A DNA stretch of 64,000 bases from G963692885 sp964658655 (lineage in GTDB: Bacteria > Acidobacteriota > Terriglobia > Terriglobales > Acidobacteriaceae), in assembly GCA_964658655.1 (NCBI GenBank), contig CAZZZL010000007.1:87581-151580 (forward strand). Direction: 5' to 3'. Below, one piece after another: positions 63,503 through 64,000 of this stretch (the stretch's first letter is position 1; the number at the start of each line of letters is the position of its first letter). The translations under genes and the position numbers were made by a program. The notes below the pieces were generated by a model. It ran no database searches. It saw only the letters and a program-made list of their open reading frames with translations, and was not told where the DNA came from.

Positions 63503-64000
63503 CTAGGCCTGTTGGATTGGAGTCAAGCGAACGAACTTCGTCGCCAGCTCGGCCCAGTCCGCGAGCATCCACTGGGCACGCGAGCTCGCGCTCTTTTCGG
63601 CGTGCAATTCGATCAGTGCTTTCAGGCTGTCCTGACTTGATCGATCCAGCGTGGCAAACGCTTCTGCCTGCAGAAAGTCCGTGTGGAATTGCTGCTTTTC
63701 GAGGAATTGCCCATGCTCATCGAATACCCATGCGTGCCCGCCCGTCATCCCGGCGCCGAAGTTCCAACCGGTCGGACCCAGGACAACAACTATGCCGCCT
63801 GTCATGTATTCGCAGCCATGGTCGCCGATGCCTTCGACAATCGCAAGCGCGCCCGAGTTGCGGACAGCAAACCGTTCGCCTGCGCGTCCGGCCGCGAACA
63901 ACGAGCCACTCGTCGCACCGTACAGCGCGACATTGCCAAGAATGACATGCTGCTCGCTATCCCGTGCCGCTCTTCCCTGCCCGCGCAGAACCAGTTCGCC
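63503..64000 (-). CDS. gltB: Glutamate synthase large subunit, C-terminal part (partial)
   Basis: The frame runs off the right edge; 165 residues are visible. They form the GXGXG beta-helix domain: RGQGRAARDSEQHVILGN, LYGATSGSLFAAGRAGERF, GGIVVVLGPTGWNFGAGMTG. This structural domain ends all GltB proteins, which make two glutamates from glutamine and 2-oxoglutarate. The last 40 residues (from about SSQDSLKALIELH) are the usual helical tail that follows the beta-helix. The amidotransferase and FMN domains should lie outside the window. Confidence 0.93.
   Translation of the reverse strand, partial: GELVLRGQGRAARDSEQHVILGNVALYGATSGSLFAAGRAGERFAVRNSGALAIVEGIGDHGCEYMTGGIVVVLGPTGWNFGAGMTGGHAWVFDEHGQFLEKQQFHTDFLQAEAFATLDRSSQDSLKALIELHAEKSASSRAQWMLADWAELATKFVRLTPIQQA

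Overview
The window looks like a chromosomal contig from a soil acidobacterium, most likely class Terriglobia (Terriglobus/Granulicella/Edaphobacter type). The basis is family content rather than any marker gene: two very large TonB-dependent receptors with an N-terminal carboxypeptidase-regulatory (Oar-like) domain, several giant FG-GAP/ASPIC proteins, many secreted glycoside hydrolases, moderately GC-rich DNA, and frequent GTG/TTG starts with 4-base translational overlaps. A 44-base run of N at 56497-56540 shows this is a draft scaffold.

Layout. (1) 1-3.8 kb: a small exported heavy-metal-binding protein, convergent with a three-gene operon (4,6-dehydratase, hydrolysing UDP-GlcNAc 2-epimerase, PLP aminotransferase) that matches part of a legionaminic-acid-type nonulosonate pathway. 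(2) 3.9-5.3 kb: an amidase-signature enzyme. (3) 5.3-20.9 kb: the most unusual region. A plus-strand, translationally coupled trio (PP-loop asparagine-synthase-like enzyme, radical SAM protein, flavin-dependent halogenase-like oxidoreductase) is surrounded by four secreted FG-GAP/ASPIC (UnbV-type) proteins and one RnfD/NqrB-like membrane protein of the UnbU type. UnbU and UnbV are known as accessory genes of enediyne clusters, but no polyketide synthase is present here. (4) 21.2-40.1 kb: a glycan-use island with GH92 mannosidase, xylulokinase-like kinase, FucP-like symporter, GH18, GlcNAc-type kinase, DeoR regulator, CutC, an Oar-like TonB receptor, GH51 arabinofuranosidase, an arabinose/fucose isomerase-family protein and GH20 hexosaminidase. 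Together these could free and process mannose, GlcNAc and arabinose from N-glycan or hemicellulose-like polymers. (5) 40.1-43.6 kb: HtpG and SelO, divergent. (6) 43.7-48.6 kb: an SGNH hydrolase lipoprotein and a second Oar-like receptor. (7) 48.7-58.1 kb: a secreted beta-propeller phosphoesterase, an OmpR-type two-component system, an unrecognised secreted protein, the scaffold gap, and a broken PstS-like binding-protein gene directly after a tRNA-Leu. (8) 58.3-64 kb: a soluble lytic transglycosylase, an ECF sigma factor with its zinc-finger anti-sigma factor, a Uma2 remnant, a phosphofructokinase with pyrophosphate-type specificity residues, a possible small membrane protein, and the C-terminal part of glutamate synthase.

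Three clear hairpin terminators (after the two minus-strand genes ending at 30369 and 48687, and between the convergent genes at 40.05-40.1 kb) support the transcription-unit boundaries. No insertion sequence, integrase, CRISPR array or rRNA gene was seen. The best candidate for an undescribed system is region 3.
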